Positions 9,833 to 18,650 are shown, numbered from the stretch's first letter. The stretch: 64,000 nucleotides of DNA from an uncultured Sutterella sp. (GCA_905194315.1 CAJJRX010000008.1:1-64000); one strand, 5' to 3'. Translations and numbers: made by a program. Notes: a model not told the origin generated them from the letters alone.

Positions 9833-10798
9833 ATGATTCTTGACGCGTTTCTGCATTCGCTTAACTGCGTGGCCATTCTCGTGATTCTCGGCTCGGCCGG
9901 GTACATCACGGCACATCTGGGCTGGTACGACGAAAAAAGCTCCGGGCTCATCGCCCGTCTTGTGACCTTTCTCTCGCTGCCCGCCTACCTCTTCTCGAGC
10001 GTGATGGGCAACCTCACGCATGACGAACTTCTCGGGCTGCTGCCGCAGGTCGTGCTGCCCTTTGCAGTGATCAGCACGGGGTTTATCATTTCGCTTGCCG
10101 TGGTGAAATTCGGCCGCGTTAACTCGATTCACCGCGGGATTTTCTCCTCGGCCTTCACCTGCTCGAACAACATGTTTATCGGCGTGCCGGTCTCGCTCTC
10201 GCTCTTTGGCGAGGCGGCCCTCATTCCGACGCTCTTTTACTTTTTCGCCAATACGACGTTTTTCTGGACGATCGGCAACTTTCTTGAGGCCCGTGACGGG
10301 GCGCTTGCCCAGCACGAGCCGCTCAAACCGCTCTTCTCCTGGGAGAGCCTCAGACGCGTTTTCTCGCCGCCCTTCTGCGGCTTTCTGATCGCGATGCTCT
10401 TTGTGACGCTCGACTTCCGCCCGCCCGAATTCATCATGACGGCGGCGCGCTACATGGGCGGCATCACGAGTCCGCTTGCGCTGATTTTCATCGGTCTGAT
10501 GCTCTACCGGATCGGCATTCGCAACATCCGCTTCACCAGCGATCTGATCTGGGTCTTTGCCGGGCGCTTTCTCATTATGCCCGCGACCTGTCTGCTGCTC
10601 TCCTTCGTGTTTCCGGTGAGCGCAGACTTTGCGAAAGTCTTTGTGATTCAGGCGGCGCTCCCCTGCATCACGCAGATTGCGGTGCTCGCCAAGTTCCATC
10701 ATGCCGATGCGCAGTTTGCCACCACCTGTGTGGCAAGCACAACGCTCGGCTGCCTCGTCGCGCTGCCCGTGTGGATGATCATTCTCACGCAGGTCTGA
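9833..10798 (+). CDS. AEC (auxin efflux carrier) family transporter
   Basis: A 321-residue inner-membrane protein with about ten hydrophobic helices and a central loop (EARDGALAQHEPLKP), typical of the AEC/BASS-fold secondary carriers that move malate, malonate or other organic acids. Family marks include SSAFTCSNNMFIGVPVSLSL in the first half and the C-terminal QAALPCITQIAVLAKFH, with the helix-breaking Asn and Pro residues expected in the discontinuous transport helices. The substrate cannot be told. It lies 14 bp after the deaminase gene and ends in a strong terminator. Confidence 0.87.
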   Translation: MILDAFLHSLNCVAILVILGSAGYITAHLGWYDEKSSGLIARLVTFLSLPAYLFSSVMGNLTHDELLGLLPQVVLPFAVISTGFIISLAVVKFGRVNSIHRGIFSSAFTCSNNMFIGVPVSLSLFGEAALIPTLFYFFANTTFFWTIGNFLEARDGALAQHEPLKPLFSWESLRRVFSPPFCGFLIAMLFVTLDFRPPEFIMTAARYMGGITSPLALIFIGLMLYRIGIRNIRFTSDLIWVFAGRFLIMPATCLLLSFVFPVSADFAKVFVIQAALPCITQIAVLAKFHHADAQFATTCVASTTLGCLVALPVWMIILTQV

Positions 10799-10806
10799 TC
10801 TGCGAG

Positions 10807-10840
10807 CAAAAAACGCCCGGCACCGTGCCGGGCGTTTTGC
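10807..10840. terminator. Bidirectional terminator
   Basis: A near-perfect inverted repeat (ACGCCCGGCAC / GTGCCGGGCGT) flanked by A and T runs separates the convergent AEC transporter and the 363-residue unknown gene. Confidence 0.92.
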
Positions 10841-10856
10841 TTTTCGGGTAAACGGC

Positions 10857-11948
10857 TCAGTCCTCCTCCTCCGCGGCCTTGCGGCCCGCGCGCTCAAAGG
10901 CCTCCTTACGCTCAATGATCTGTGCAAACGTCTCGTCAATCGTCTCCAGATCGGCCGAGAGCTCGTCAAGATCCATCTGATCAGCCTCAATTTCCTCGAG
11001 ATACTCAAGCTCGCCCTCGATGTTGTTGCGCTTTAAGGCGAGCGCCTCCAGTGTGCGGTCGAAATCCTCAATCGTGAGCGCCTCAAGCGGCGCATCCAGC
11101 ACAGGGAGATAGCGGCGGTTTTCCCCTTCAACCGCAAGTCCCGTGCGCTGTGCGGCACGAAGCTCTTCGGCGGCTCTCGGGTCCCAGGCCTCCCAGCCGT
11201 CATCAGCCTGTTCCTCATCACTCACGCCGTCAGCCTCGCTGCCCGCTTTTGCCTCCAGTGCGGCATCCTGCTCGAGGAGATTGCGCAGCGCATTGATTTT
11301 CTCTGTGAGCGTGCGCGAGTCAAGCGTGCGGGGATCCGCGGCAAGCCCCGCCACGGGGAGCACCGGCGGCTCGGCTTGAGGTGCCTTATCAGGCTCCGCT
11401 TCCGGCGCCTCCTCCGGGACGGCCTCAGCGCGGCTCTCTGTGCCAAAGCGGCGCATCGCCTCGCGCTCCCAGTTGTCCGTCTCGTCCGGCACCGGGACGT
11501 GAATCTCACTGTCGATGTCGTCAAGGAGCGCATCCTCTGCCGGCGCCGGGTCGTCGGGCTGCAGGGCAGGCGCGGGCGTGATCAGGTGACTTGCGGCGGC
11601 AGGTGCAGCCGGAAAACCCATGGTGCGTGCGGCAAGCGCGGCCGCGGCGGCCTCCGGGGTATGTACAGTAGCGGGGGGGTGCCCCTGAGCCTGCTCAGCC
11701 GGGCGGGAGACCTCCCCGGGGGCAGCGCGCCCGGTGGAAGCGGCAGGCACGGCAGGCGCAGCAGATGTCGCAGCGCCGGTGCCGTAGACCTCACTGTGCG
11801 AGACGGGTTTGGGGGCAAGCGTCATATTGAGTTCCACCTCGCCCAGACAGAGCGGCCCCTCTTCGGCGGAGAGTCTCAGCAGTTCACCGGTCTCCTCGTT
11901 TTTCAGGAGAACGCTGCCCGAAGGCAGGATGACAGAAAAGCGTGACAT
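10857..11948 (-). CDS. Unknown 363-residue Ala/Pro/Glu-rich protein
   Basis: I do not recognise a family. Residues 1-50 look beta-rich and folded (MSRFSVILPSGSVLL, GPLCLGEVELNMTL). A long low-complexity Ala/Pro/Glu stretch follows, probably disordered. The C-terminal ~80 residues (LTIEDFDRTLEALALKR, DELSADLETIDETFAQI) look like a charged coiled coil. There is no signal peptide or membrane segment, so it is likely cytoplasmic. AGAAGGA precedes the ATG. The architecture suggests a scaffold or FHA-like adaptor, but that is a guess. Codon bias matches its neighbours, so it is probably a real gene. Confidence 0.7.
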   Translation of the reverse strand: MSRFSVILPSGSVLLKNEETGELLRLSAEEGPLCLGEVELNMTLAPKPVSHSEVYGTGAATSAAPAVPAASTGRAAPGEVSRPAEQAQGHPPATVHTPEAAAAALAARTMGFPAAPAAASHLITPAPALQPDDPAPAEDALLDDIDSEIHVPVPDETDNWEREAMRRFGTESRAEAVPEEAPEAEPDKAPQAEPPVLPVAGLAADPRTLDSRTLTEKINALRNLLEQDAALEAKAGSEADGVSDEEQADDGWEAWDPRAAEELRAAQRTGLAVEGENRRYLPVLDAPLEALTIEDFDRTLEALALKRNNIEGELEYLEEIEADQMDLDELSADLETIDETFAQIIERKEAFERAGRKAAEEED

Positions 11949-12240
11949 GAAAAATCCTTCTTTCTCTTACTCAGGCTGAGGCGACTCAGGCAAAACGGGT
12001 GCGGCGCCGGGCCGTAGAGGGAGAGTCCCGCAGCCGTCGACCCGCATTCTTTCTAGTGTAGCGCAAGAGCCGCACCGCCCGCAAAGGCCGCCGCGCGGAG
12101 AGCGTTTTCTCCCTAGGATTTACCCTAAGCCGGATGCTAAGTTTCGATTAAACCTTTAGGATTAGACTGAAAGTGCTGGAGAAAGTGCACGCCTGCCTTT
12201 CTCACTCTTAATTAGGCAACTGTTCCTGGAGACCCCGATC

Positions 12241-12441
12241 ATGTTTACGTTCTTTACGATCGTCTTCGGCCTGGTGTGGGCCGGCGTTTCGTTTCTGCTC
12301 CTTTTCAAGGTATGGGACAAAATCGGTCCCGCCGTGCTCAACCTCTCCAAGAGCCACATTGTGCAGGGGGCTGCCATGGTGATCACGTTCCTGATCATCT
12401 GGGGAATCCCGATGAAGCTCTGGTTCAAGATTTTCGGCTGA
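12241..12441 (+). CDS. Small 66-residue membrane protein, unknown
   Basis: A short protein with two hydrophobic helices (FTIVFGLVWAGVSFLLLF and AAMVITFLIIWGIPMKLWF) joined by a polar loop with KVWDKIGPAVLNLSKSH. GGAG lies at good spacing before the ATG, and the gene is bounded downstream by a strong terminator, so it is likely transcribed on its own. The 290-bp upstream region is AT-richer than its surroundings and contains TTAAACCTTTAGG. No family is recognised; it sits next to the ccm operon but on the opposite strand. Confidence 0.72.
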   Translation: MFTFFTIVFGLVWAGVSFLLLFKVWDKIGPAVLNLSKSHIVQGAAMVITFLIIWGIPMKLWFKIFG

Positions 12442-12460
12442 GAGGTCAAAACTGAAAAAA

Positions 12461-12490
12461 GCCCGGAAGGCAGTGCCTTCCGGGCTTTGT
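12461..12490. terminator. Bidirectional terminator
   Basis: A perfect 11-bp stem GCCCGGAAGGC / GCCTTCCGGGC with a 3-base loop and flanking A and T runs lies between the small membrane protein gene and the end of the ccm operon. Confidence 0.93.
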
Positions 12491-12508
12491 GTTTTTGCGC
12501 TCGTGCGC

Positions 12509-13855
12509 TTACTTTCTGAGCGTATTGAGCTCGATCTTCACGCCTTCGCTCCCGACAGCGACGGGCGTGGTGAGTTCGCCTTCGATGTCGCCGGGCTGAC
12601 TCATGAAGTTGCCCGAGGGCGAGAGTCGCGCGCCGATGATCACGGTCTTCTCTTCGGAGAGGTGGCGTTTGCCGGTGGCCATCATCATGTTGTCGCGCAG
12701 ATCAAACGTGTAGGGCAGCTCCGCCACGGTGGTCTTCAAAAACGCCACAGGCATCTTGGAGCCCTCCACGGGACGGGCGTACACGAAGATCACGTCGGTG
12801 GGTTTAACGCGGTCCCTAAAGCCCTCGGCGAGCGTCACCGTGCCTTTGATAAAGGCGTTGGGGGCCTCCTGAACGGTCGGAATCGCCTCCTTGCCGGTCA
12901 CCGCTTCGGGCGCCTTGTTGGCGGCCGGGAACTTCGAGGCGGCGGCACCGTCAGCCTTGCCGCTCACCGCGGCCTTGCTGTCGGCTGCGCCCGAGAGACG
13001 GCGGGCCTCATTGATGTTGCTCTGGATCTGTTCGCGGTCAGGGAAGTCAGGCGGCACGACCGTGAGCAGATGCTCCCAGTACTTCGCCGCATCCGCATAC
13101 CGCTCCTTGTCCCAGGAGTGAATGGCAAGGAGCGCGAGCGCCTTCCACTGATCGGGGTCAAGCTTGAGCGCCTCGTGCAGCAGCTTTTCCGCATCGGGCG
13201 TAATCACCTTCCCGTTGGCAGCCGAGAGCATGTCGGCCATGTCAGCGACGATGTCCGCATTCTCCGGCATACGCTTGTTGAGCTCTTTGAGCGCGTTGTA
13301 CGCATCGTCAAAGCGGTTCACGCTTGCACAGGTGCGCGCGAGCATATACCAGGTGTTGAGGTCCTCGGGATTTTCCTTGAGCCGTGCCTGAAGCTGATTG
13401 ATCATCTGCTCCATTTCAGCCTGACTGTGCCCGCCCTCGCCGCTTCGCTCCTGCTGAACCATTTTGAGGAACTCGGGATCCATTGCGGTGTAGCGGCCAA
13501 GCGCCAGATAGCCTGTGACGGCCACTGCCGGGATGAGCACGGCGCAGACCACGGCCATGATTTTGCCGAGCGAGGATTTCTCCCCGGCCGCTTCGCTCTG
13601 CGCAGCGCGGGTCTCTTCGAGCACGCGGTGTTCAAGCTCGAGACGGCTCTCCTCGTACTCGTCCTTGTCAATGCGGCCGGCTTCGCGGTCGCGTTCAAGG
13701 TCGGCGGCCTGCTGACGCAGCACGGCAAGAATGGCCTCGCGGCGATCGGCCTTGACCGCACCGCCGATGGGTTTGCCGCGCCAGAGCGGAATGCCGACAA
13801 AGAGGATGGCCACGATCACGAAGATCGCACAGATAATTGAGAATGTCACTAACAC
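12509..13855 (-). CDS. ccmI: Cytochrome c maturation protein CcmI (TPR apocytochrome chaperone)
   Basis: A 448-residue last gene of the ccm operon. Two N-terminal membrane helices bracket a basic/leucine-zipper-like loop (REAILAVLRQQAADLERDREAGRIDKDEYEE, a typical CcmI stretch), followed by TPR repeats (NTWYMLARTCASVNRFDDAYNALKELNKRMPENADI and the WKALALLAIHSW segment) and a C-terminal beta-rich periplasmic domain. CcmI holds apocytochrome c for presentation to CcmF/CcmH. It starts 6 bp after ccmH. In E. coli the same region is fused to CcmH; here it is separate. Confidence 0.9.
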   Translation of the reverse strand: MLVTFSIICAIFVIVAILFVGIPLWRGKPIGGAVKADRREAILAVLRQQAADLERDREAGRIDKDEYEESRLELEHRVLEETRAAQSEAAGEKSSLGKIMAVVCAVLIPAVAVTGYLALGRYTAMDPEFLKMVQQERSGEGGHSQAEMEQMINQLQARLKENPEDLNTWYMLARTCASVNRFDDAYNALKELNKRMPENADIVADMADMLSAANGKVITPDAEKLLHEALKLDPDQWKALALLAIHSWDKERYADAAKYWEHLLTVVPPDFPDREQIQSNINEARRLSGAADSKAAVSGKADGAAASKFPAANKAPEAVTGKEAIPTVQEAPNAFIKGTVTLAEGFRDRVKPTDVIFVYARPVEGSKMPVAFLKTTVAELPYTFDLRDNMMMATGKRHLSEEKTVIIGARLSPSGNFMSQPGDIEGELTTPVAVGSEGVKIELNTLRK

Positions 13856-13861
13856 GTCGCT

Positions 13862-14347
13862 TTACTCCTTGTCTGCATTGAGCATCCGCCGGGCCATGGC
13901 CTTTTCCTCACTCGTGAGCGGCTGCTGTGCGGCCGAGAGCGTGCTCTTGCGGCGGCGCAGGTTCACAAAGAAGGCACCAAGTCCCACGACGAAAAGCGCC
14001 ACCGGGCCGAGCCACAGCACCATGGTGCTCGCCTTGAAGGGGGGCTTGTAGAGCACAAAGTCACCGTAGCGCTCAACCATGTAGTCGACGATTTCCTTGT
14101 TGGTTTTGCCGGCCTTGACCTGTTCGATCACCTGATTGCGCAGGTCCACGGCAAGCTCGGCATTACTTTCCGCAATCGACTGGTTCTGACACACGAGGCA
14201 GCGCAGCTGCTCGGAGACCTCCACCACCCGCTGGTGAGCCACCGGGTCAAACGCTGTCGGCGCAGCCTCCTTCGCGGCCCAGGCGCCGGCCGACAGACCG
14301 GCGAGCGAGGCGGCGAGCATGAGTGTGAGCGTGAATCGTTTCATCAT
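13862..14347 (-). CDS. ccmH: Cytochrome c maturation protein CcmH
   Basis: A 161-residue protein with an N-terminal signal sequence, the redox motif LRCLVCQNQS (the Cys pair that reduces apocytochrome disulfides), a conserved three-helix domain with DLRNQV and DYMVERYGDFVLYKPP, and a C-terminal membrane helix (LWLGPVALFVVGLGAFF). It corresponds to the N-terminal half of E. coli CcmH. Its start overlaps the ccmG stop by one base, so the two are translationally coupled. Confidence 0.94.
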   Translation of the reverse strand: MMKRFTLTLMLAASLAGLSAGAWAAKEAAPTAFDPVAHQRVVEVSEQLRCLVCQNQSIAESNAELAVDLRNQVIEQVKAGKTNKEIVDYMVERYGDFVLYKPPFKASTMVLWLGPVALFVVGLGAFFVNLRRRKSTLSAAQQPLTSEEKAMARRMLNADKE

Positions 14348-14880
14348 TATTCAGCCTCCAGCTTGCTCAGAAGGGGCTTGATCTGTTCGTTCCAGAGCTG
14401 GTCATTGAGCGGATAGCTCACTTTCGCGCGGATCACGCCCTTCTTGTCGATGACAAAGGTTTCAGGCACCCCTGTGACACCAAGATCGATACCGACCTTG
14501 TTCTTCATTTCAAAGACGGCGATGTCGTAGGGGTTGCCCATCGTGCGCAGCCACTGCTCGGCAGCCGAGGTCTGGTCCTTGTAGAGGAAGCCCACGATCG
14601 GGGTCTTGAGGCCCATACGCTTGAGGTTCACCATATAGGGGTGCTCCTGCTTGCAGGGCACGCACCACGTGGCCCAGACGTTCAGAAGCCAGACCTTGCC
14701 GATCATGTCTTTGGTGTCAAACTGCTTATCCTTGTCAAAGATGAGCGGCAGCTGCCATTCGGGCATGGGCTTGTCGATCAGAACCGACGGGAGCGTTCTC
14801 GGGTCAAGGTAGAGGCCCTTGAAGAGAAAACCCGCCAGCACAATAAAGACGGCAAACGGAATCAGGAATTTTGCTTTCAT
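14347..14880 (-). CDS. ccmG: Thiol:disulfide interchange protein CcmG/DsbE
   Basis: A 177-residue periplasmic thioredoxin-fold protein anchored by one N-terminal helix. The active site is WATWCVPCKQEHP, and the cis-proline region is GVTGVPETFVIDKKG. It reduces apocytochrome c or CcmH during heme attachment. It is the seventh gene of the ccm operon, separated from ccmF by a 224-bp GC-rich spacer. Confidence 0.95.
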   Translation of the reverse strand: MKAKFLIPFAVFIVLAGFLFKGLYLDPRTLPSVLIDKPMPEWQLPLIFDKDKQFDTKDMIGKVWLLNVWATWCVPCKQEHPYMVNLKRMGLKTPIVGFLYKDQTSAAEQWLRTMGNPYDIAVFEMKNKVGIDLGVTGVPETFVIDKKGVIRAKVSYPLNDQLWNEQIKPLLSKLEAE

Positions 14881-15104
14881 TGTTTCTATTCTCCCTTGAG
14901 AAACCGCCGTGAGGGCAGTGCTGCGGCATTGGCGCAGGGGCTGCTCCTGAGGGCGGTCTCCCCTCTCACGGTGAGTGTTATCCGGGTGATGCGCCCCGGG
15001 GGCGGAGGCTCTGCCACAGACCTGGGGTCTTCGCGCCGGACGCCTCCCTGCATCCGGCCTTCAGTCCCCGGGCCGCCCGAGCCCCTGCGTCGGGCGCTGC
15101 TCAC
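14881..15104 (-). other. ccmF-ccmG spacer with GC-rich hairpins
   Basis: This is an unusually long spacer inside an operon. It holds perfect short inverted repeats: GCCCGA (15075-15080) with TCGGGC (15090-15095), and GCCGGA (15035-15040) with TCCGGC (15053-15058). A 72-codon open frame reads through it, but its composition is low-complexity Arg/Pro/Gly and there is no ribosome site, so I do not call it a gene. Confidence 0.5.
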
Positions 15105-17078
15105 TCAGGCACTCACCTCCTCGCCCGCTTCAGCCGGACGTTTCGCCTTGCGGCGGTAGCGGCGGTCGGTTGCGGCCCAGAAGCCGCCGAAGGCCATAAT
15201 CAGTGCACCGAACCAGATCCAGGTCACAAAGGGCTTGGAGTACGCACGCACAACCCAGCCGCCGTCGGAGGTGGGTGCACCGAGACTCACATACACGTCA
15301 CCCGAAATCGAGTGGCGGATGGCCGCTTCGGTCATCGGCATGGAGTTCGAGGAGCTGAAGTACTTGCGCTTTTCCGGATAGAGGTGCTGAATCTCTTTGC
15401 CGTCACGCGAAAGCGTGAAGTCGCCGCGGTCGGCCGTGTAGTTGGCGCCGCGCACGCTCGAGATGCCGTTGAGCGTGAAGGTGTAGCCGTCAACGGTCAC
15501 CTGCTCGCCCGTAAACATATGCACGTCACGCTCCGAGGAGTAGCCCTTCACCAGTGCCACGCCGATGATAAAGACGGCGATGCCGAGGTGAGCAAGCTGC
15601 ATACCCCAGAAGGCGCGGGGCTGCTTCAGAAGACGCGTAACGATATTGCCGCGGGCGTTGCGGATCTGCTGACGGAAGCCTTCGAGCACGCAGCAGAACA
15701 CAAAGACGGCGGAGGTGATGCCCACAAAGGCCCACACACCGAATTCACCCATGGCAAAGGGCACGGCCACGCCGCCCACGACCGCCACGAGCAGACACCA
15801 CCAGAGCATGCGGGTGAGATCCTTCGGGTCGGCGGACTTCCAGCGCGCGAGCGGCCCGATACCGACGAGGAACACCAGCGGAATCATGAGCGGGCCGAAG
15901 ACGGCGTCAAAGTACGGGGGCCCGACAGAAATCTTGCCTGCGTTAAGCGCATCGAGGAACAGCGGATAGAGCGTGCCAAGGAGCACCGCACCCATCGCCA
16001 CCACGAGAAGCACGTTGTTGACAAGCAGCATCGATTCGCGGGAAATGAGCCCGAAGTTCCCCCCGAGACCCACGGTCGGCGCACGCCAGGCAAAGAGGAG
16101 GAACGAGAGACCGATCACGATGATGAGGAACGCGAGAATGAAGATACCGCGTTCAGGGTCGGAGGCAAACGCGTGCACGCTCGTGAGCACCCCGGAGCGC
16201 ACGAGGAATGTGCCCAGAAGCGAGAGCGAGAACGTGAGAATCGCGAGCAGCACTGTCCAGATGCGAAAGCACCCGCGCTTTTCCGTCACGGCAAGCGAGT
16301 GCATCAGCGCGGTACCGGTGAGCCACGGCATAAAGGAGGAGTTTTCCACCGGGTCCCAGAACCACCAGCCGCCCCAGCCGAGCTCGTAGTAGGCCCAGTA
16401 CGAGCCGAGCGCAATCCCGAGCGTGAGCAGCACCCACGCGGCCGTCGTCCAGGGACGCATCCAGCGGGCCCAGGCCGCGTCAAGACGGCCGGAGATCAGT
16501 GCGGCAATCGAGAAGGCAAAGGGGACCGAGAAGCCCACATACCCGAGGTACAGAAGCGGCGGATGGAACACCATACCCGGGTCCTGCAGCAGGGGATTGA
16601 GGTCCGCACCTTCAGCGGGCGCCGGGAAAAGACGCAGGAACGGGTCCGAGGTGAGCAGCATGAAGAGCACGAAACCCGTGCCCACCAGGCCCATCGTACC
16701 GACCACGCGCGCGATCATCTCGTTGGGAAGACGCCGTGTGGTGAACGCGAGCGCAGCGCCCCACCACCCGAGGGTCACTGTCCAGAAAAGAATCGAGCCC
16801 TCATGGCTGCCCCAGGTCGCTGCAATCTTGTAGTACCAGGGCAGGAGGGAATTCGAGTTGTTCGCCACGTTCAGCACGGTAAAGTCTGAGGCGTAGAACG
16901 AATAGGCCAGGCAGCCGATGGCGATCGTGCCGAAAAGGGCGTTGCCTGCGGCTGCGGGTCGGGACACTGCCATGAGCGCCTGGTTTCCGCGTGCCGCGCC
17001 GATAAGCGGCAGCACACCCTGAATAAAACTGAGCGCAAGGCACAGTATCAGGGCAAAGTGACCAATCTCAGGAATCAC
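15105..17078 (-). CDS. ccmF: Heme lyase subunit CcmF
   Basis: A 657-residue inner-membrane protein with about 15 helices that, with CcmH and CcmI, ligates heme from holo-CcmE to apocytochrome c. The tryptophan-rich heme-handling motif is clear: GWGGWWFWDPVENSSFMPWL near residue 235. Upstream is WGSHEGSILFW, another conserved CcmF segment, and the periplasmic domain before the last helix has the expected GVRGANYTADRG-type beta region. The length is normal for the family. Confidence 0.97.
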   Translation of the reverse strand: MIPEIGHFALILCLALSFIQGVLPLIGAARGNQALMAVSRPAAAGNALFGTIAIGCLAYSFYASDFTVLNVANNSNSLLPWYYKIAATWGSHEGSILFWTVTLGWWGAALAFTTRRLPNEMIARVVGTMGLVGTGFVLFMLLTSDPFLRLFPAPAEGADLNPLLQDPGMVFHPPLLYLGYVGFSVPFAFSIAALISGRLDAAWARWMRPWTTAAWVLLTLGIALGSYWAYYELGWGGWWFWDPVENSSFMPWLTGTALMHSLAVTEKRGCFRIWTVLLAILTFSLSLLGTFLVRSGVLTSVHAFASDPERGIFILAFLIIVIGLSFLLFAWRAPTVGLGGNFGLISRESMLLVNNVLLVVAMGAVLLGTLYPLFLDALNAGKISVGPPYFDAVFGPLMIPLVFLVGIGPLARWKSADPKDLTRMLWWCLLVAVVGGVAVPFAMGEFGVWAFVGITSAVFVFCCVLEGFRQQIRNARGNIVTRLLKQPRAFWGMQLAHLGIAVFIIGVALVKGYSSERDVHMFTGEQVTVDGYTFTLNGISSVRGANYTADRGDFTLSRDGKEIQHLYPEKRKYFSSSNSMPMTEAAIRHSISGDVYVSLGAPTSDGGWVVRAYSKPFVTWIWFGALIMAFGGFWAATDRRYRRKAKRPAEAGEEVSA

Positions 17079-17237
17079 TTCATTTCTCCGTTTTTGTTGA
17101 GCTTAGCGGCGCATTGTCTGCGCCGCACTGTCGGCGGCCAGTTCCTTGCCGCCGGGGGCTGTCTGCAGACAGGCTGCAGACAATATTTTTTCCCGGGGTG
17201 CGCCTCTTAGGTGAGCGTTACCCCCGGCAGAGGCGCA
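17079..17237 (-). repeat. ccmE-ccmF spacer holding four consecutive perfect inverted repeats
   Basis: Within 159 bp there are four perfect stems: GCGGCGCA/TGCGCCGC (17106-17126), CGGCGGC/GCCGCCG (17132-17154), GTCTGCAG/CTGCAGAC (17161-17181) and TGCGCCTCT/AGAGGCGCA (17199-17237). None has a U tract in the direction of the operon. They probably form mRNA stability or processing structures between ccmE and ccmF. Confidence 0.7.
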
Positions 17238-17738
17238 TCACATCGGATGATTGGCCGGCATCTTGGCGCCCGGCGGCATATCGCCGTGCACGTTGTGCGC
17301 TTTGGCCACACCCTTCTTGTGGGCATCTTCAAGCGCCTTGGCGGCCTCGGGCGGCATGTAGTTCTCGTCGTGCTTGGCGAGGACTTCACTCGCGGTGAAA
17401 AGCCCCTTCTCGTCAAGCTTGCCGAGCGCCACAACACCCTGCCCTTCGGCAAAGAGGTCAGGCAGGATACCCTTGAACTGCACGGGCACGAGCTGCGCCG
17501 TGTCAGAAATCTTGAACTGCACCGTCACGCCGTCGGCCATGCGCTGCACAGAGCCCGGTTCGACCACACCGCCCAGACGGAAGGTGCGGCCCTGCGGGGC
17601 TTCATTGGCGGCGACCTGCGAGGGCGAGAAGAAAAACACGAGGTTTTCGTTGAAGGCCTGCAGCGCGAGGGTGGCCCCCACGCCCACGATGGCCACAGCG
17701 AAACCGATGAGTGCGAATTTTTTCGTCTTGGCATTCAT
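17238..17738 (-). CDS. ccmE: Periplasmic heme chaperone CcmE
   Basis: A 166-residue protein with one N-terminal membrane anchor (KKFALIGFAVAIVGVGATLALQAF) and an OB-fold beta-barrel. The covalent heme-binding histidine lies in VLAKHDENYMPPE, the His-type HxxxY motif. It receives heme from CcmABCD and delivers it to CcmF. It sits between ccmD (4 bp away) and the hairpin-rich spacer before ccmF. Confidence 0.96.
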   Translation of the reverse strand: MNAKTKKFALIGFAVAIVGVGATLALQAFNENLVFFFSPSQVAANEAPQGRTFRLGGVVEPGSVQRMADGVTVQFKISDTAQLVPVQFKGILPDLFAEGQGVVALGKLDEKGLFTASEVLAKHDENYMPPEAAKALEDAHKKGVAKAHNVHGDMPPGAKMPANHPM

Positions 17739-17742
17739 GGCA

Positions 17743-17925
17743 TCAGATCTCCATAGTCGACTTCATGGCACGGGCTTCACGCAGAAGCCGCTGACAGATG
17801 CGGCGACGGCGGGCGCGAAGCGCGAAAATTTCATAGATCACCGCACAGGTGAGCGCACCGTAAGCGCACCACACGTAGTAGCCGTGACCACCCATGTGAA
17901 TAAAATCAGAAAACGAATTCCACAT
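17743..17925 (-). CDS. ccmD: Heme exporter protein CcmD
   Basis: A 60-residue single-span membrane protein (HGYYVWCAYGALTCAVIYEIFALRAR) with a basic cytoplasmic tail, typical of CcmD, which stabilises the CcmABC-CcmE complex and helps release holo-CcmE. It overlaps ccmC by one base. Confidence 0.9.
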   Translation of the reverse strand: MWNSFSDFIHMGGHGYYVWCAYGALTCAVIYEIFALRARRRRICQRLLREARAMKSTMEI

Positions 17926-18650
17926 TACAGTTTGCCCTCCAAAGCAGCTTCTCTTGTCCAGTCCTCGCGGCGTTCACGCTCGAGAATGATCGAGCGCGAG
18001 CGCGCCAGCACAATCCCAATACCGTAGAACGTGCCCGCGAGCAGCATCGTAAAGAGTGCGGCAAGCATCGTCGGGGCCATACTCGCCCCCTTGCTCGTGA
18101 TACTCGCCCCCTGATGCAGGGTGTTCCACCACTGCACCGAGAAATAGATGATCGGCACATTGACCACCCCCACGAGACTGATCACGCTCGAGGCGCGGTC
18201 GGCGCGGCGCGTGTCTTCAATCGCGGAGTGCAGTGCGATAAAGCCCAGATACAGGAAAAAGAGAATGAGTTCACTCGTCAGACGCGCATCCCAGACCCAG
18301 TACGTGCCCCAGGTCGGACGGCCCCAGAAGGCACCGCAGAAAAGGCACACAAAGGCAAAGAGTGCCCCCGTGGGCGCCATGGACTGCGCCAGAATGAAGC
18401 TCATCTTGGCGTTTCTCAGCAGCCCGATCGCGGAGCAGACCGCCATGAGCACATACAGAAACATCGAGAGCCAGGCCGCCGCCACGTGAATGAACATGAT
18501 GCGGTAGGAGTTACCCTGGCGCGCGTCAATGGGGGCTTCGAAAAACCCGATATAAAAGCCGAGAATAAAGAGTAAGCCCGCTATGCCTAGCGCGATCGGG
18601 GCAATTCTGCCTGCCGTGCGGTAAAAGGACTGAGGGTCAAAGAAACTCAT
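17925..18650 (-). CDS. ccmC: Heme-handling protein CcmC
   Basis: A 241-residue inner-membrane protein with six helices. The tryptophan-rich periplasmic motif is WGTYWVWDARLTSELILFF, which together with two conserved histidines loads heme onto CcmE. It starts at ATG 18650 and lies downstream of ccmB with a 66-bp gap. Confidence 0.95.
   Translation of the reverse strand: MSFFDPQSFYRTAGRIAPIALGIAGLLFILGFYIGFFEAPIDARQGNSYRIMFIHVAAAWLSMFLYVLMAVCSAIGLLRNAKMSFILAQSMAPTGALFAFVCLFCGAFWGRPTWGTYWVWDARLTSELILFFLYLGFIALHSAIEDTRRADRASSVISLVGVVNVPIIYFSVQWWNTLHQGASITSKGASMAPTMLAALFTMLLAGTFYGIGIVLARSRSIILERERREDWTREAALEGKL

Noticed and set aside
14886..15104. A 72-codon frame between ccmF and ccmG as a small gene
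   Set aside because: There is no ribosome site, the composition is low-complexity Arg/Gly/Pro, and it overlaps hairpins; it is more likely spacer.
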